A DNA stretch of 64,000 nucleotides from Berghia stephanieae (taxonomy: Eukaryota > Mollusca > Gastropoda > Nudibranchia > Aeolidiidae): contig CM067449.1 of assembly GCA_034508935.3 (NCBI GenBank), forward strand, positions 36,206,777 through 36,270,776. The letters are read 5' to 3'. The translations under genes and the position numbers were made by a program. Within the stretch, counting starts at the first letter, position 1, and each line of letters opens with the position of its first letter. Shown in pieces: positions 39,042 to 50,967 of the stretch. The notes beneath the pieces were generated by a model. The model saw nothing but the letters and a program-made list of their open reading frames with translations, was not told the DNA's origin and searched no databases.

Positions 39042-39127
<86 letters not shown>
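38154..39127. repeat. (ATT)n tail of CR1, split by the pogo-like MITE
   Basis: ATT run at 38154-38198 and again at 39043-39127. The two blocks are one tail in which the MITE landed. Confidence 0.85.
38199..39042. mobile_element. pogo/Tigger-like MITE in the CR1 tail
   Basis: Begins CAGTAGAAC and ends GTTCTACTG with TA on both sides (38197-38198 and 39043-39044), as for pogo-type Tc1/mariner elements. The 844-bp interior has no transposase but carries five copies of ACTCGCTATTTCCGAGT or its reverse: 38206-38222 (reverse), 38244-38260, 38261-38277, 38911-38927 and 39004-39020. These are plausible transposase binding sites. Confidence 0.7.
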
Positions 39128-39129
<2 letters not shown>

Positions 39130-39154
39130 AGCGTGAAACTGACAAAAGCAATTA

Positions 39155-39342
39155 AATGCTACACCTTTGGATGGGACGCTAGTCTATCACAAGGTACTTT
39201 CCACGAGATCTAAAATACCCAGCTACCCAATCACTGCTGGGTGGACAGAGGGGCCTGAAAAATATTCGACTGCACCTGGGAGCAATCTCAGTCCCTTTTA
39301 TTGTGAAGCAAGTGCTCTACCAACTGAGCTATTGGGACCCCA
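39155..39342 (-). mobile_element. tRNA-derived SINE (SINE-1)
   Basis: Reverse-strand copy. The head GGGGTCCCAATAGCTCAGTT with A box TAGCTCAGTTGGTAGAGC is at 39342-39310. The body CTGTCCACCCAGCAGTGATT and the CTAGCGTCCCATCCAAAGG end lie at lower coordinates. Better preserved A box than the 30488 copy. Confidence 0.75.
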
Positions 39343-39389
39343 GAGTAATTAGGTATAGTTTGTTTGAAATGATGACTAATTTCATATAA

Positions 39390-39911
39390 CTGACCTGACC
39401 TCCGATAGCGGGCAGGGAGGTACATACTGTGTCTTCTATCCCCTTATATCTTATCCAACAAGCTTTCTGTCTTTGTCTTGGAATGAGATTACTTGTTTTT
39501 GTTCCGGGCCCTCGTCGGAGTCCTGGCTGAGAGGGAAACAGTCAAATGCATAGTTATTGTTTTGGGAGATGATATTTTTTTCCTTGTAAATCATCTCTCT
39601 GTTATGTATTATTATATTTGTTATTTTTAATGTATAATAGCATTTGAGTGTATTCCTCTTGGTTGGATTTTGTGCTTGTGTCCGGAGGAGACTTATAGGT
39701 GATCTCAAACTAAGTACGTTGGTGGTATGCTCTTGGAATCTACATCTGATCCCTATTTGTTCCTAGTTCCCCTTTGTCTTACTTTCTCTTGGGTGCTTTA
39801 ATTGTAATTCTAGAACTTTTTACTATCCCATTTTCTTCCTTTTTACTGGCGCTGATATAACCTTAATGTGTTGCAAGCGCCGTAAAACCCTTAAAAACAA
39901 AAACAAAACAG
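39390..39911 (+). mobile_element. ~515-bp retroposon, copy C
   Basis: Flanked by a perfect 13-bp duplication TAATTTCATATAA (39377-39389 and 39912-39924). The 5' end lacks about 8 bases compared with copies A, B and E. The 3' end is CCCTTAAAAACAAAAACAAA. Confidence 0.85.
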
Positions 39912-40314
39912 TAATTTCATATAAAACCTTGGTATTTAAATATTTTGGAGTTTTTTGAGAACAAAAATTTCTGATGACCGGTGTTAATGTTTTTAAAAAG
40001 TGAAAAATAAACATCAAACAAAATAAAACCAACAAAAACACAAAGCAAAACAAAAAAGTCCAGATTATCACTGTGTTATATTTACAGTGATGAACAAGTG
40101 AGATACGATACTATACCTTGCTTTTATCAGACCAACCAATTTCTGAGCTCACGTTTGCTTTTTTTTATTTTCACTGTAATATTAAATTTATAATTTTTAT
40201 AAATTCAGAGGCAAACCCCTTCAAGCGTGAAGAAAAGTAGATGCTTTGTTTTAATTTGCCTAATACAAGTATGATACCTTATTGAACTGGACCACATCTT
40301 TATATTCTCATTCA

Positions 40315-40475
40315 AGAATGGTAGTCAGGTTGTCATTTTGCACCTGAGGCTGGTAAGAGAATTTGATTAAAGGGCCTTTTCCAAGGACTCAACTTTGCAC
40401 TGCTCATAACGGGACTCAAACCGACAACCTAGCAGTCAGAAGGTGAGTATCATACCACATGACCCAAATTAATTC
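40315..40475 (-). mobile_element. tRNA-derived SINE with V-like core, minus strand
   Basis: On the minus strand: GGTATGATACTCACCTTCTG, then a good B box (GGTTTGAGTCCC), then TTGAGTCCTTGGAAAAGGCC, which resembles the V-SINE core. A related core lies at 22355-22480. Confidence 0.5.
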
Positions 40476-40518
40476 ATTTATGAAATAATTATTTCTCCCA
40501 TTTTTGCAAATCCTCCAG

Positions 40519-40586
40519 CTGACGACATTGACTCACTAAAGAAAATCTACAGATGGTGTCTCTACGGCAAATACAGGAAAATCTGA
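40519..40586 (+). CDS. ITFG2: ITFG2 last coding exon
   Basis: After the acceptor TCCTCCAG the two leading bases finish an Ala codon. The exon encodes ADDIDSLKKIYRWCLYGKY, RKI and a stop (TGA at 40584-40586). The start matches the vertebrate VDPDDLPVTRALLHQTLY region in position and in the acidic DD motif. The phase fits the previous donor exactly. Confidence 0.75.
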
Positions 40587-40890
40587 TCATTTACTTGGGT
40601 TGATGATGATCCATGAAGAACTGCAACCACTTGACTTTCCTGTGCTGGTTTTGGGCCCGGGGAAGAGAAATCAAATCATGTCAGTTTTCTTTCATCAAAA
40701 AAAAAAAAGTTGATCAAGATGAGGTTGGATTCAGGTTGTTTATGGCTCATCATTTGAATTAGTGAATCATTATTTTTGCAGTGCAACCCGCTTAAATCGA
40801 CATCATTGTGATTGGTGATTTTATGTCAATATATTTGAATGTCACTATGTACGATAAATTCATAAAATAAAGGAAAATTGAAGGTAAAAT
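40587..40890 (+). promoter_or_regulatory. ITFG2: ITFG2 3' UTR with poly(A) signal
   Basis: AATAAA at 40866-40871, 280 bases after the stop, is the first good polyadenylation signal. Transcription probably ends near 40890. Confidence 0.5.
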
Positions 40891-41014
40891 CTTATGTGCC
40901 ACTTTTCCAGGTTATCCTGGAATTTTGGGATTGAAATGTTCTGGGATATACATGTTGGCTTTGATCAGGCCCAGGCAACGTTGCGGTCGAAATTTTTTTC
41001 CTGAACCCCCTCTT

Positions 41015-41115
41015 CCCCCTGTCCACCCAGCTGTGATTGGGTAGCTGGTCTGTTAGATCTGGTGGAAAGTTATTAGGACTAGCGTCCTATCCAAATATAG
41101 TAAGCAATTACTATC
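41015..41115 (+). repeat. SINE-1 body fragment
   Basis: CCCTGTCCACCCAGCTGTGA, GGTAGCTGGTCTGTTAGATC and ACTAGCGTCCTATCCAA match the SINE-1 body. The head upstream is too diverged to call. Confidence 0.6.
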
Positions 41116-41129
41116 TTATATCAATTTTG

Positions 41130-41520
41130 CTTTTCATGTGGCCAAGTGTCTTTGTTTTGTTATGAGACCACCTGCTTTGCCTGGGTCTTGCCTTGAGTCT
41201 TTTGCGACAGTCAGATGGATTAATCTTTAAGTGAGGGGTGATTTTTTTCTTGTAAATCATTTCTCTATTAATTGGACGTGTATCTACATATTTAATTGAT
41301 ATTGAAGTACACAGCCCCTCTTGGCATGGTCCTTTGCTAGTGTCAGGGCACAACTGTTAAATGATGGCAAACTACACAGAGATGAATTGCTCTTGCATAG
41401 ACAGTACTTCTGATCCTGTTTGGATGTCTCGTAGTGTAGAGCTGTTACCTTTCAAAAGCGCTGAATTTCAAATGTAAAAGTCGCTCTGTAAGCCCAAATC
41501 AAGAACTAAAACTTTTTTCA
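41130..41520 (+). repeat. ~515-bp retroposon, old diverged copy
   Basis: TTTTTTTCTTGTAAATCAT, CTCTATTAATTGG, CCCCTCTTGGCATGG and AACTACACAGAGATGAATTG follow the order of the young copies at clearly lower identity. Target duplication not found. Confidence 0.5.
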
Positions 41521-42477
41521 ACATTTGATTATGATTGACTTGATATATTCTAATATCAGCCCATATTTGTTTGGAATTTGGTAAATATTATTATGTGTTT
41601 GAATACAGAAATTGTGTAGGTACTGAGAATTATGAGAAATAAGATCATCACACATGGGCAAAGGAATTAAATGTAAAATTTCAGGTTAGCGGTGATTTTT
41701 AAAAACCAAACAGCATTCCTGTGAAGCAAGTAAGTAAAGCATAATCTGTTCAGGGAACTACGAGTACAATGCAAGGCTCTTAAGAAGCTGGCCATCATGT
41801 TAAACACACTCAAATTGAAAGAATCAATACCGTAATGTTTTAAAATGCAACATCTGACTGGAAATAAAATATAAATAAATCAATAAGAGGGGGGGGGGGG
41901 GGGGGTGTTTTTTGTTGTTTTATTGTTTGTTTTGTTTTTATTTTGTAATTTTTATTTATGTATTTCGGATTTATCACTGTATATACTTGTATTATGAAAT
42001 TGATATATATTATATTATGTAGAGTAAAATATATGTTATAATAATATTAATATTATTTTATATGTCCCATTTACCGCAATGTCTTTCATTGAATAAAAGT
42101 TTTTTTTTTTAAACGGAGTGTCTATTCATACTTACAGTACCAGTTTATTAAACCGAACCCATCAATATCTCCAACCTCTTCTTAGGTAAACTTACCAATG
42201 GTGTATAGTGAAATTAATTGCTATACTGCCAACTTTTCCAGCTCCTCTCAAAAAATGACGGTATAGCAAAGCTATACTGGACCGGCCTATGGTAATAAAG
42301 TAGGCATGAGGTAGGTGCAAAAAAAAGAGAAAAGTAAAAGTAAAAGGCCAATGTTTATGTAAGCAACCCTTTCGCCCTTTACCGCATACCTAAACGTTTC
42401 TACCTCTTCGGAGGGTGCTGTGTGTATTCATTCATCACTTTCTCACTATGCTCATGATTGTTTAATCGTTAGCATCG
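41521..42477. other. Intergenic sequence without recognised genes
   Basis: AT-rich with a G-run at 41888-41905. No supportable coding signal. Confidence 0.5.
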
Positions 42478-42506
42478 GAGTCGGGAGTCCTCCCATAGTG
42501 GGAAGG

Positions 42507-42525
42507 GGGGGGGGGGGGGGGGGGG
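42507..42525. repeat. Poly-G tract
   Basis: G run replacing the GGGCAGGG segment of the retroposon. Confidence 0.9.
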
Positions 42526-43114
42526 TTCATACTGTCTTCGATCCCCTAATATCTGTTTTACAACATGCTTTCTGTCTTTGTCTGGGAATGAGGTTACTTG
42601 GTTTTGTCCTGGCCCTGTAGCAGAGGGAATTAAGGGCAAAAAAATTGCTCAATTGTGCAAACGAATGATGAAAGCATGAAACTTTCAGGGATTGTAAAGC
42701 ACGTCAAGGGCTACAAAATGTGATAGAGAAGCACTTCCAGCGATGTCTGTGAGCCAAGAAATTAAGTAAATAAAAGTTGATATTTTTAAATCGGCAACAA
42801 TATTTATCATGGCGTCCGATGTATGAATGCGACATATCATTGTGACAAACACGAAGCGGCGGGAAGGTAGAAGCAGGGTGGAGGGGTGCGGGGTCGGTGG
42901 AAATTACCCAATCGCTGACAGTTTCCAAAAAGTTATTTTAAGAATGGGCCAATATTGGGACTGGCCGTGGTGTTTGAAGGGAAACATAAAACGTAAACCG
43001 GTGTTGACTCATTTTATAACTCTTTGTTAGCATGGATTGGTATTGATATAATAATATTACTATACTCAGTTATATAGAATTATTTCATTGATTGAAATGT
43101 AATGGTGGGGATGT

Positions 43115-43200
<86 letters not shown>

Positions 43201-43222
43201 TCTCTATTTCTCTCTTTCTCTA

Positions 43223-43309
<87 letters not shown>

Positions 43310-43345
43310 CTCTCTCTCTTTCTCTATCTCTTTCTCTCTCACTCC
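43115..43345. repeat. (CT)n microsatellite
   Basis: Long CT array with TTTC interruptions, inside the Academ-like element. The Arg/Glu-rich frames on the other strand are artefacts. Confidence 0.95.
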
Positions 43346-43689
43346 CTCCACCACCACCACCACCGTGCTTTAGGCGTTGATCATTGTATATATAAAGTAC
43401 TGTATTAATTATGGCTTTACCTATGAAAATCACACACAACGAGAAATGTATTTTCTCACCTTGAGATATGCAAATCGTATATATGCACATGCTAACAAAA
43501 CAGATTGTGCCTTAGGTGAATGACTAGTTGATAAAATTGTGTTAACGTCATTTAGGTCATATAACCGCCAAAAAGTTGGACATAGAAGAACCCCATTAGT
43601 GATAAATTAAGTAAACATATGTATGCAAACACATTATATAGATATTAGGCCTACCTAATATTGAACATTGTTTGTTTGGCTGTTTTCAT

Positions 43690-46037
43690 GCACTATGGCA
43701 AAAATTATTGGTTCAAATGACTGGAAAAAGTGTTTGATTTTTGCCAAATTGATTCATCTGAAAAGTTGATTTGTCCAGCTAATTCTAAACTTCCAAACAA
43801 GGACCAAGGATATATAACCTTTCTAGAAAATCTAAATCAATACAATTCGTTAGCTGATAGCAATGTCAAAACACATCTTAATGGAACTCTTGAAGAATTG
43901 AAATCGAACAATGCAAAATGGCATCGGTCTTGTCGAGTGAAATATAGCTCTAATGCAATTAAAAGCCTCCAAGACAAGAAAAACAAAGAAGAAAAGCATG
44001 AATTTAGACAAGAAGCGAACATTACAATATCCATCTTTGAGTATCGAATTGCCAATTGAAACAACACCCAGAAGAAGTATCAGGGAACCATGTCAAAAAT
44101 CAGAGGAGAAGTTGAAATCAAACAGGACAAAGTGTTTTATATATCAAAATAAGCGGCCAGGAAGGCTCCATGCTGTAATGACGAAGGAAATGGAAGATAA
44201 GATACTTGCTACAGCAACTTTGATAAAAGATATTACAATGATCAGCTACATCGATGGTGGTGATTTAGTAGCGAAAGAGGCACACTACCATAAACTCTGC
44301 CACATCAAATACACGAATAAGGGTAGAAAATCGAAGACTAATCATATGAAGGGAAAACATTCAGGTCCTGATGAAAGTTTCGCTTTCGCAGCAGTCGTGT
44401 CTTATGTAGAGGAGAACCATAATGCAACCCACCAGTTGTTAAAACTTATTAAGAAGTTTAAAAGTGAGTGCACCACAAGAGGCTGTGGAAATAACTATGC
44501 ACACCCCACCCGGTTCAAAGAGCGGCTTATGAGAGTTTTTCCAAGCATAGAATTCTATTCTTCTGGACGAAATACATATGTAGCACAAGATAGCAAAGTT
44601 GCTGCGTTATTAGTAAAGAATCAAAAGGAACAAGCAGATGATAATGCAATGTCTTTGTGGCGTGCAGCAAAAACTATCCGACAAGACATCATTCGCAAAT
44701 GCCCGCAAACACCAACACAATGGGACATCGGGATTGGAAGTCAAGAAGACGCAGTGCCTAACTCCCTGTTGACATTAATCAAAATGATTTTGGTTGGATC
44801 GTCTCCTTCAGAAAAGTCAGATTCCAGGCATCAAGAAAGCCTATCTATATCACAACTTATTGTGTCAAATACCAAAAATAAAAATAAAACCGGGTCGACT
44901 TTTCAAAAAAGACAATCGCAGATCAAAGAGACGCCATTACCGTTGTATTTTGTATGTAAGTATTTTTTATACACACATACAAGATCAAAGAAGATAATTG
45001 ACACATTATTTTCGCTAGGGTTGTGTTCCTCATAACGTATGTTGTCATTGTCATCGGATATCGCATCAGCAGCTGAAAATAGATTCGAAGAGGAAGGAAT
45101 TCTTTGCCCAATCAATCTGAAGAAAGAACTTTTTACTGTTGCTGCTGTTGATAACATTGATTATAACCCAAGCTCAACAACTCACAAAAACTCTGTCCTC
45201 GGAACAAGTATCTCCATGTTTCAGCAACCTACAAATGATGAGTCCGGTGTTGATCGAGAAAAGTTGAATATGAATACTTCTGACTTCATTCACACAGACA
45301 GCAATGTTTTGTCGGATTTTCTAAAGGTCGTCCAAGAAATTGCATTTGGAGTTAAACCAAATATACCTACAACAAACACTGCTCCATCGAACATTATTTC
45401 AAACATGACAAATGACCCTTATATGTCAGAAGAAACGGACTGGCTACAACATGTTTCATCAAATTACTTGGAACAGGATGTAAAAACTTGGGCTGAATTT
45501 CATTCTGAACGCTCTTTGTCTCATAATATGCCGAAATTCATCAATACAATGCTTCCGTTGTTGGAAGAACAAGCAAACAAAGGAAACCAAACGTCATTAC
45601 GGATCATCACGTCAACCAGCTCGAGACCTTTACCGTCACTATGTACGACAAAGCATTAGATTGTACAGGTGTTAATGCAGCAAGAAAATATTTATTTTGC
45701 CAAAAAGGTCGTGCAATAGAGAGACTTCCTCCCCACAAGAAGTGCATTACAGCAACACATTAAACGGGCGGCATATCAAGCTGGCTATGTTTTGAGCTCT
45801 GCAACAGAAAAAGATCATGTACTACCATCACCTCTGGAATGGGGCTGGAAAATGGACGGAGGAAAGCTCTTACCATACTGGTCATCACAGCCGGAAGTAT
45901 CCAAAGTGTGCCAACAACTTGTCAAATGTGGCTGCAAGAAAGGATGCACGTCCCGATGCAAATGTTTGCGAGCCCGCTTACCATTACCATGCACAGACTT
46001 ATGTCGATGTAGAGGATGTCATATCATAAACAATTAG
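43690..46037 (+). pseudogene. Transposase-like gene of the Academ-like element, internally deleted
   Basis: Pieces in order on the + strand: a YITFLENLNQ...KWHRSCRVKY segment; KCFIYQNKRPGRLHAVMTKE; DGGDLVAKEAHYHKLCHIKY, with a Cys/His pattern suggesting a zinc site; VAAVDNIDYNPSSTTH; and, at the end, VNAARKYLFCQKGRAIERLP, LPSPLEWGWKMDGGKLLPYW and CGCKKGCTSRCKCLRA...CTDLCRCRGC, a nine-Cys CXC-type finger. These match, in order, the ends of a large multi-copy uncharacterised protein family of invertebrates. The central region, several hundred residues in that family, is missing around 45600, and the frame is broken elsewhere. Non-autonomous. Confidence 0.6.
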
Positions 46038-46194
46038 GTAGGTTGAAAATGTAATTTGATTATAAAGGACTATAAGGAAAAGCCAAACAAATAAAAGCCA
46101 AGCAACTTTGGTCAGGCTTAACTCTTGACTTTAAACAGTCAATATCAGGTCTCAAGGTAGTTAGCATTAGCTTGAAAGCTTACCCCGTCCGGGA

Positions 46195-46260
46195 ATAATT
46201 GTAAAGTGCTTTGAACAGTTTGGTGGATATTGCGCTATATAAAAGCTCACAGGGTTCTTT
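46195..46260 (+). repeat. CR1/L2-like LINE 3' end fragment
   Basis: TTGTAAAGTGCTTTGAACAG then GGATATTGCGCTATATAAAA, the typical LINE 3' terminal sequence, inside the Academ-like element. Confidence 0.5.
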
Positions 46261-46520
46261 TTTCATTGTAAAGCCACATGAATATGGAGTTGGCCGTGGA
46301 TTTTGTACTATGTAATATAATTTTCATGATTTTATTCATTTTCAAATAATATTTAATTTTGCCCTATTTGACGCTGTTAACATATGCCCCGTTGAAAACA
46401 AACAACCCTAAATCTTTCAAAATGAAAGCTATAAGATAGGGAATATGTCTATTGTTGATATACAACAAAAAGTACGAGAGAAAATATGGTAATTTCGCAA
46501 CATAATTAATATGTTCAGTA

Positions 46521-49490
46521 CAAGGACAACTATACTGAAAGGACAATCATATGGAATCTTCAGGCAACGCTAGTGGGGGCCAACAAAAAATAGAGAAAAT
46601 TTACACCAAAATAACAGCAGGGGCATTATTATATGGCAAGATCTACCTTTTTAGAGAGTGATTGTGAATTCTGGGTCCAAAAAAATATTTAATGATTATG
46701 ATTATCAGCAGTGAATAAGAGTAGCCAAGAAACGGAAAGGATGAGTAGTTAGATATTCTAAAAACTGACCTTATAGTGATTGATTCAGGATGATTTCTTT
46801 AGAAGCTTGATTAATGAATGTACATGTAAAATGATGATGAAGATGAAGGTGAACAATTAGATGAAGGGGAAAGGAGATGTAAAATATCAACAAAGGGAGG
46901 TAATCTGCGGAGGATGATCCCAAGAAAAAGATGAATACCACAATATCTACTAAGGGATACAATAGTCGGATTTTTAATAAGGGGCGCACCTTTGTTTTCT
47001 TTTTCTCAGCTGCTCACAATGTACAGCTGCAAAAATTTGTATGAACCTCTGGATCATTTTGTCCTAGTAAAATATATTTTTTCACGAATTTTAAAACAAT
47101 AGGAAAGAATTTCACTTATTACAGCTATATTAAAATCGATAACTAGTAAGTATTGGAATCTAAATATGATTATAGTGTCAAAAATATGATTTTCCGCTTA
47201 TCCATTTTGAAAGAATTTGTTAAAATGGAATGTTCGGTTAATTGAAACTTATATGATGTTCGTACACAATCCGAATATGAAGGAACGACAGACATGTTTA
47301 CATTTTATAACAATCAATATACGTTATTGATGAATACAAATGAAAGTGAACATTACGCGCTTCCAACATTATTTTGATTTCAAATTTTTGAGAAATAGCT
47401 TGTTCTTTATGCCAAAGAGGATTACATAAATTTAATGTAGACCAGTCAAAAGTAGAAATTCATCAATTTATGATACAATGTTTCCACAAATATGTGCTTG
47501 TGTTCAACAACAATAACATGCAAAACTGAGGGTTGATTGTGAAATTCCAATTCCATAGCTGTCCTCTTTAATTAATGACTTATCGATAGATAAAAGTGGA
47601 CTTCTTTTCGCGGCCTTACGAGAGAGGAACCGATAGAGATTCCGTATCATATCGTATTGTTTAAGAGCTTATAGGTTTAAAAGAAAACTTAAAATGCTGT
47701 GTGAAACGTTCATGCATAGATACAATTTTTCAAAGTTAAATATAAACGTTCATGTTAATTTGACAATTTTGAGTATTTAATCACTAGTTCAAATGAGTTA
47801 AAGCTAGAGATTCATATCAGTCTTCGGTAATTGTGACGTGATGTAAATAAAAAGCAATAAATTACAAAGTCAAAATGGGATGCAAACTACATTAGTTGTT
47901 ACTTTATAACAGTTAATGTGTGTTGCTTTTATTCGGAAAATAGTATGATATGAACTCATAACCACTAGCCGGAACTACCGTGTCACAAGATTATTTTGAA
48001 AAACGATGAATTCATCTTACTTTGTGGTGCGAAAATGTTTACATTTTTAGCAGAGTAAAATCTCTAATTTTATGACAGGGGTTTTAAAGTAGATTTTTAT
48101 AGGTCGCGAAGAAGAAATCTTTTTTGTGATATGGCATCACAATACGGGCCAAAATGTTTATTCAGCTGATAGAAATTGATTCGGAGGTTGACACAAAGTT
48201 TTACAACTTTTGATAGAAGGACATCTGAGAAAAACTAGAAAAACATGCGCCATTCATAAAAAATCTGACTACTATACTATAGTTCATTCCTTACAGTCAA
48301 TGATTAGCATCAGAATCAGATCCATAGTTCCCTTCCATGTAGTCAAGAGTTAATTAATAGAGTTACTTCTCAGATCATTGAGACAAAACTATATATTCAG
48401 ACTACTAGTACAATCCTTTCAGTCAATGGATCCATAATTCCCTCCCATAGTCACAGAGATAATTAGAGTGATTGAGTTGGGTGAGTGTAACTGTTGTAAC
48501 AGTAACAGTAACATCTCAGACTCAGATCATTTTGATCAATGAGGCAAAACTATATATTCAGAGTACTAGTCCCATACGATTGACAGTCATGTCAGCAACA
48601 CCAGATCCATGTAATGGGCATAACTATATATCCAGAGTCCAAGTTCCATCATATATGGTTTATAAGACCCACTAACTATTCTAGTCTAGCTATCTAGTAT
48701 CTAGCAATAGCAATGACTACTATCAAATATCTAGCAACTGTTCAAGTTCAAGTTGTGAAGTTGACGTGACGAGCAGAGGGCCCTCTAGACTTATACACTA
48801 GACTAATACAATAAAGTCAATATTTATCAGTTAACCATATAGAAAAAAAAAGATATAAATATAAAGCCACAAGCCATAATAAAATAAGAAACAAATCCGA
48901 ATCAGGATGTCAGTCTGATCACCATAGCCATATCTGAATCTGTGCGACTCGACAGAGCAAGCACGACAACGGGTCTATCTATCGTCTGCAGGAACTACAG
49001 CCAGATGCTAATTCTAAACATTTCTTAAATAATAATTATTACGCTATTATTATTGGTACTTATCACTTTTCAAAGACTCTGGTTCGATAAATTAGCCATA
49101 GATCTATCTAGTTATTAAAAGCAATTGAAAGCAGATTCGTACTTTCGATTTAAAAAAATGAAAACAAACCCAATCACTCAATTTGTAAGAGGGCGTCATA
49201 AAAAATAGTTCATACTTTCCAGTAAAATTGTTGATAGTTCACTACTTTTTATATATTTTCATATCATTCAAGATATAAGAAATATTATTTAAAACCTATG
49301 GTCGCCAATTAACCAATTTCTTATAAAGTACCGAAATTATAAGAACAGAATCAATTATTGCGCATTCATGGAAATTGTACCAAGGCAGAAAAGTAGTAGT
49401 TTTGCTTGAACTCGTTATCCAACCAATGGCCTCCACTAGCGGGGACTGAAGATTCCACATGTCAATCCTTTCTAGTATAGTAATCCTTGG
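46521..49490. repeat. Inverted repeat arms inside the Academ-like element
   Basis: 46521-46582 and 49427-49490 are inverted copies, about 80% identical over 62-63 bp (11 mismatches, one indel), including TGGAATCTTCAG and CGCTAGTGGRGGCCA. They enclose 2.84 kb of AT-rich DNA. Confidence 0.75.
46600..49420. other. Non-coding interior of the Academ-like element
   Basis: AT-rich, no frame above background and no recognised repeat. Many short ACTAGT/TATCTAG-like strings between 48400 and 48800. Confidence 0.5.
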
Positions 49491-50246
49491 TTCAGTACTA
49501 ATCAGTAAGAGGGCGAATAGAATTTCCTCGATTATTCCCCCTGAATTTACTAATGTTTATATAGTAAAATATAAAATGCTTTAAAACCAACTTTTTTTTG
49601 TAAAATGTCAGAATGCTTCTCTATCAGATTGTGTTCTTGGTGGTATAAGGTACCTGTGTGCCAATTTTCATGCTTTCATCACCTATTTGCACAATTATAC
49701 CTTAATTCCCCCTGCTACTGGCCGGAATCCTAGCTGGGAGGGAAACAGTCAAATGCATAGTTCTTGTTTTGGGAGATGAAATATTTTCCTTATAAATCAT
49801 CTCTCTGTTATGTATTATTATATCTGTTATTTTGAATGTATAATGTAAGCATTTGAGTGTAGTCTCTTTGTTGGATTTTGTTCTTGTGTCCGGATGAGAC
49901 ATAGGTGATCTCAAACTAAGTACATTGGTTGTGTGCTCTTGGAATCTACATCTGATACCTATTTGTTCCCAGTTCCCCTGTCTTACTTTTTCTTGGATGC
50001 TTTAATTGTAATTTTAAACTTTTTACCATTCCATTTCTTCCTTTTTACTGGCGCTGATATAACCTAAATGTGTTGTAAGCGCCATAAAACCCTTAAAAAC
50101 AACAAAACATTTCTCTCATCTTCCTACTGCTGCTGCTTTTCTTCCTCCTCCTTCTCTACCTCCTTCTACTCTGCTTTCTTTTATTTTTTTCCCCGGGTTA
50201 ATAAACATAGTAAACATGCATATGCAATTTAATTTCTTCATTGTTC

Positions 50247-50397
50247 TCCTCCTCCTCCTCCTCCTCCTCCTCCTCCTCTTCTTCTTCTTCTTCTTCTTCT
50301 TCTTCTTCTTCTTCTTCTTCTTCTTCTTCTTCTTCTTCTTCTTCTTCTTCTTCTTCTTCTTCTTCTTCTCTTCTTCTTCTTCTTCTTCTTCTTCTTT
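50247..50397. repeat. (CTC)n then (TTC)n microsatellite
   Basis: About 10 CTC units, then about 40 TTC units. Confidence 0.95.
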
Positions 50398-50967
50398 TAT
50401 ATCCTCAATCTACTCTTCATATTCCTCCCCATCCTCTTCTTCGTCGGCCTCCTCGTCCTCTTATTTTTCTCCTTGGTGTAATCAATTGTATTTCTCTACC
50501 ACCCCTCCCCCCCCCCCCCAACACACACACACACCTCCTCCCTGTTGATATAATGATATTATAACCCTGGATGAGGTAATGGGTCTATCGTCGGATACTA
50601 CTCAAATATTCCCTAAACCAAAACCCTAAGAAAAATAAAAGCTGTTACCTTTAACTATCCCTTATATGAAAAAAAACAACACCGAGCACCTAAGACGCAT
50701 GACTAACCCTAATATTACAAATATATTTTTTTTAAATCCTCCGACCTCGAGCTAACCCTAATAAAAAAAAAAAGAACCTTGGACTGCCTTCAATACTGCA
50801 CGAAACAAAATAGCGATGGAAAACCAAAACAATTGTCATATTAGGAAAGTTTAAATTTTCACTAATTATCATAGTCTGTTCTAGAGTTTTGTAAATGCTA
50901 CAATATATTATATTGACAAATTGAATAAATAAACGCATGACAAAAGATCCACGGTGAAAATACAAAT

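Larger units (their letters stand above)
32290..39127 (+). mobile_element. CR1 LINE remnant carrying four later insertions
   Basis: Own sequence: 32290-32846, 36659-37632, 38142-38198 and the (ATT)n tail to 39127. It encodes VFKPLLKKEGLNVDDLKNHR, SNLSYISKLLEKV, LLDLSVVFDTIDHEILF, LKPILFVLYTSPLGDI, then across the insertion GEVSKWMRKNKLQLNADKTE, and finally SFSWTEPRIWNKLPLEIRES, the standard CR1 RT order. There are several stops and frameshifts and the 5' end is lost. Joining the flanks of the CAY element restores ELCENCIGEVS without a break. Confidence 0.8.
42618..49717 (+). mobile_element. 7.1-kb Academ-like DNA transposon
   Basis: Terminal inverted repeats start TAGCAGRGGGAATTAAGG and continue with AATTGTGCAAA and GATGAAAGCATGAAA on both ends (about 60 bp, with a 13-bp indel). 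A 3-bp duplication CTG flanks it (42615-42617 and 49718-49720), confirmed by uninterrupted retroposon copies. The one decayed gene (43690-46037) ends in a Cys-rich finger. From memory, Academ transposons make 3-4 bp duplications and encode large transposases with an XPG-like nuclease and a Cys8 finger, which fits. The assignment still needs a database comparison. Confidence 0.65.
42478..50110 (+). mobile_element. ~515-bp retroposon, copy D, split by the 7.1-kb transposon
   Basis: The 5' half (CCTCCCATAGTGG to GGTTTTGTCCTGGCCCTG) ends at 42617. The 3' half resumes at 49718 with CTGGCCGGAATCCTAGCTGG and runs to the CCCTTAAAAACAACAAAA tail near 50110. Joined at the shared CTG, the two halves reproduce the order in copies A and B, so this is one copy interrupted once. 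Confidence 0.75.
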
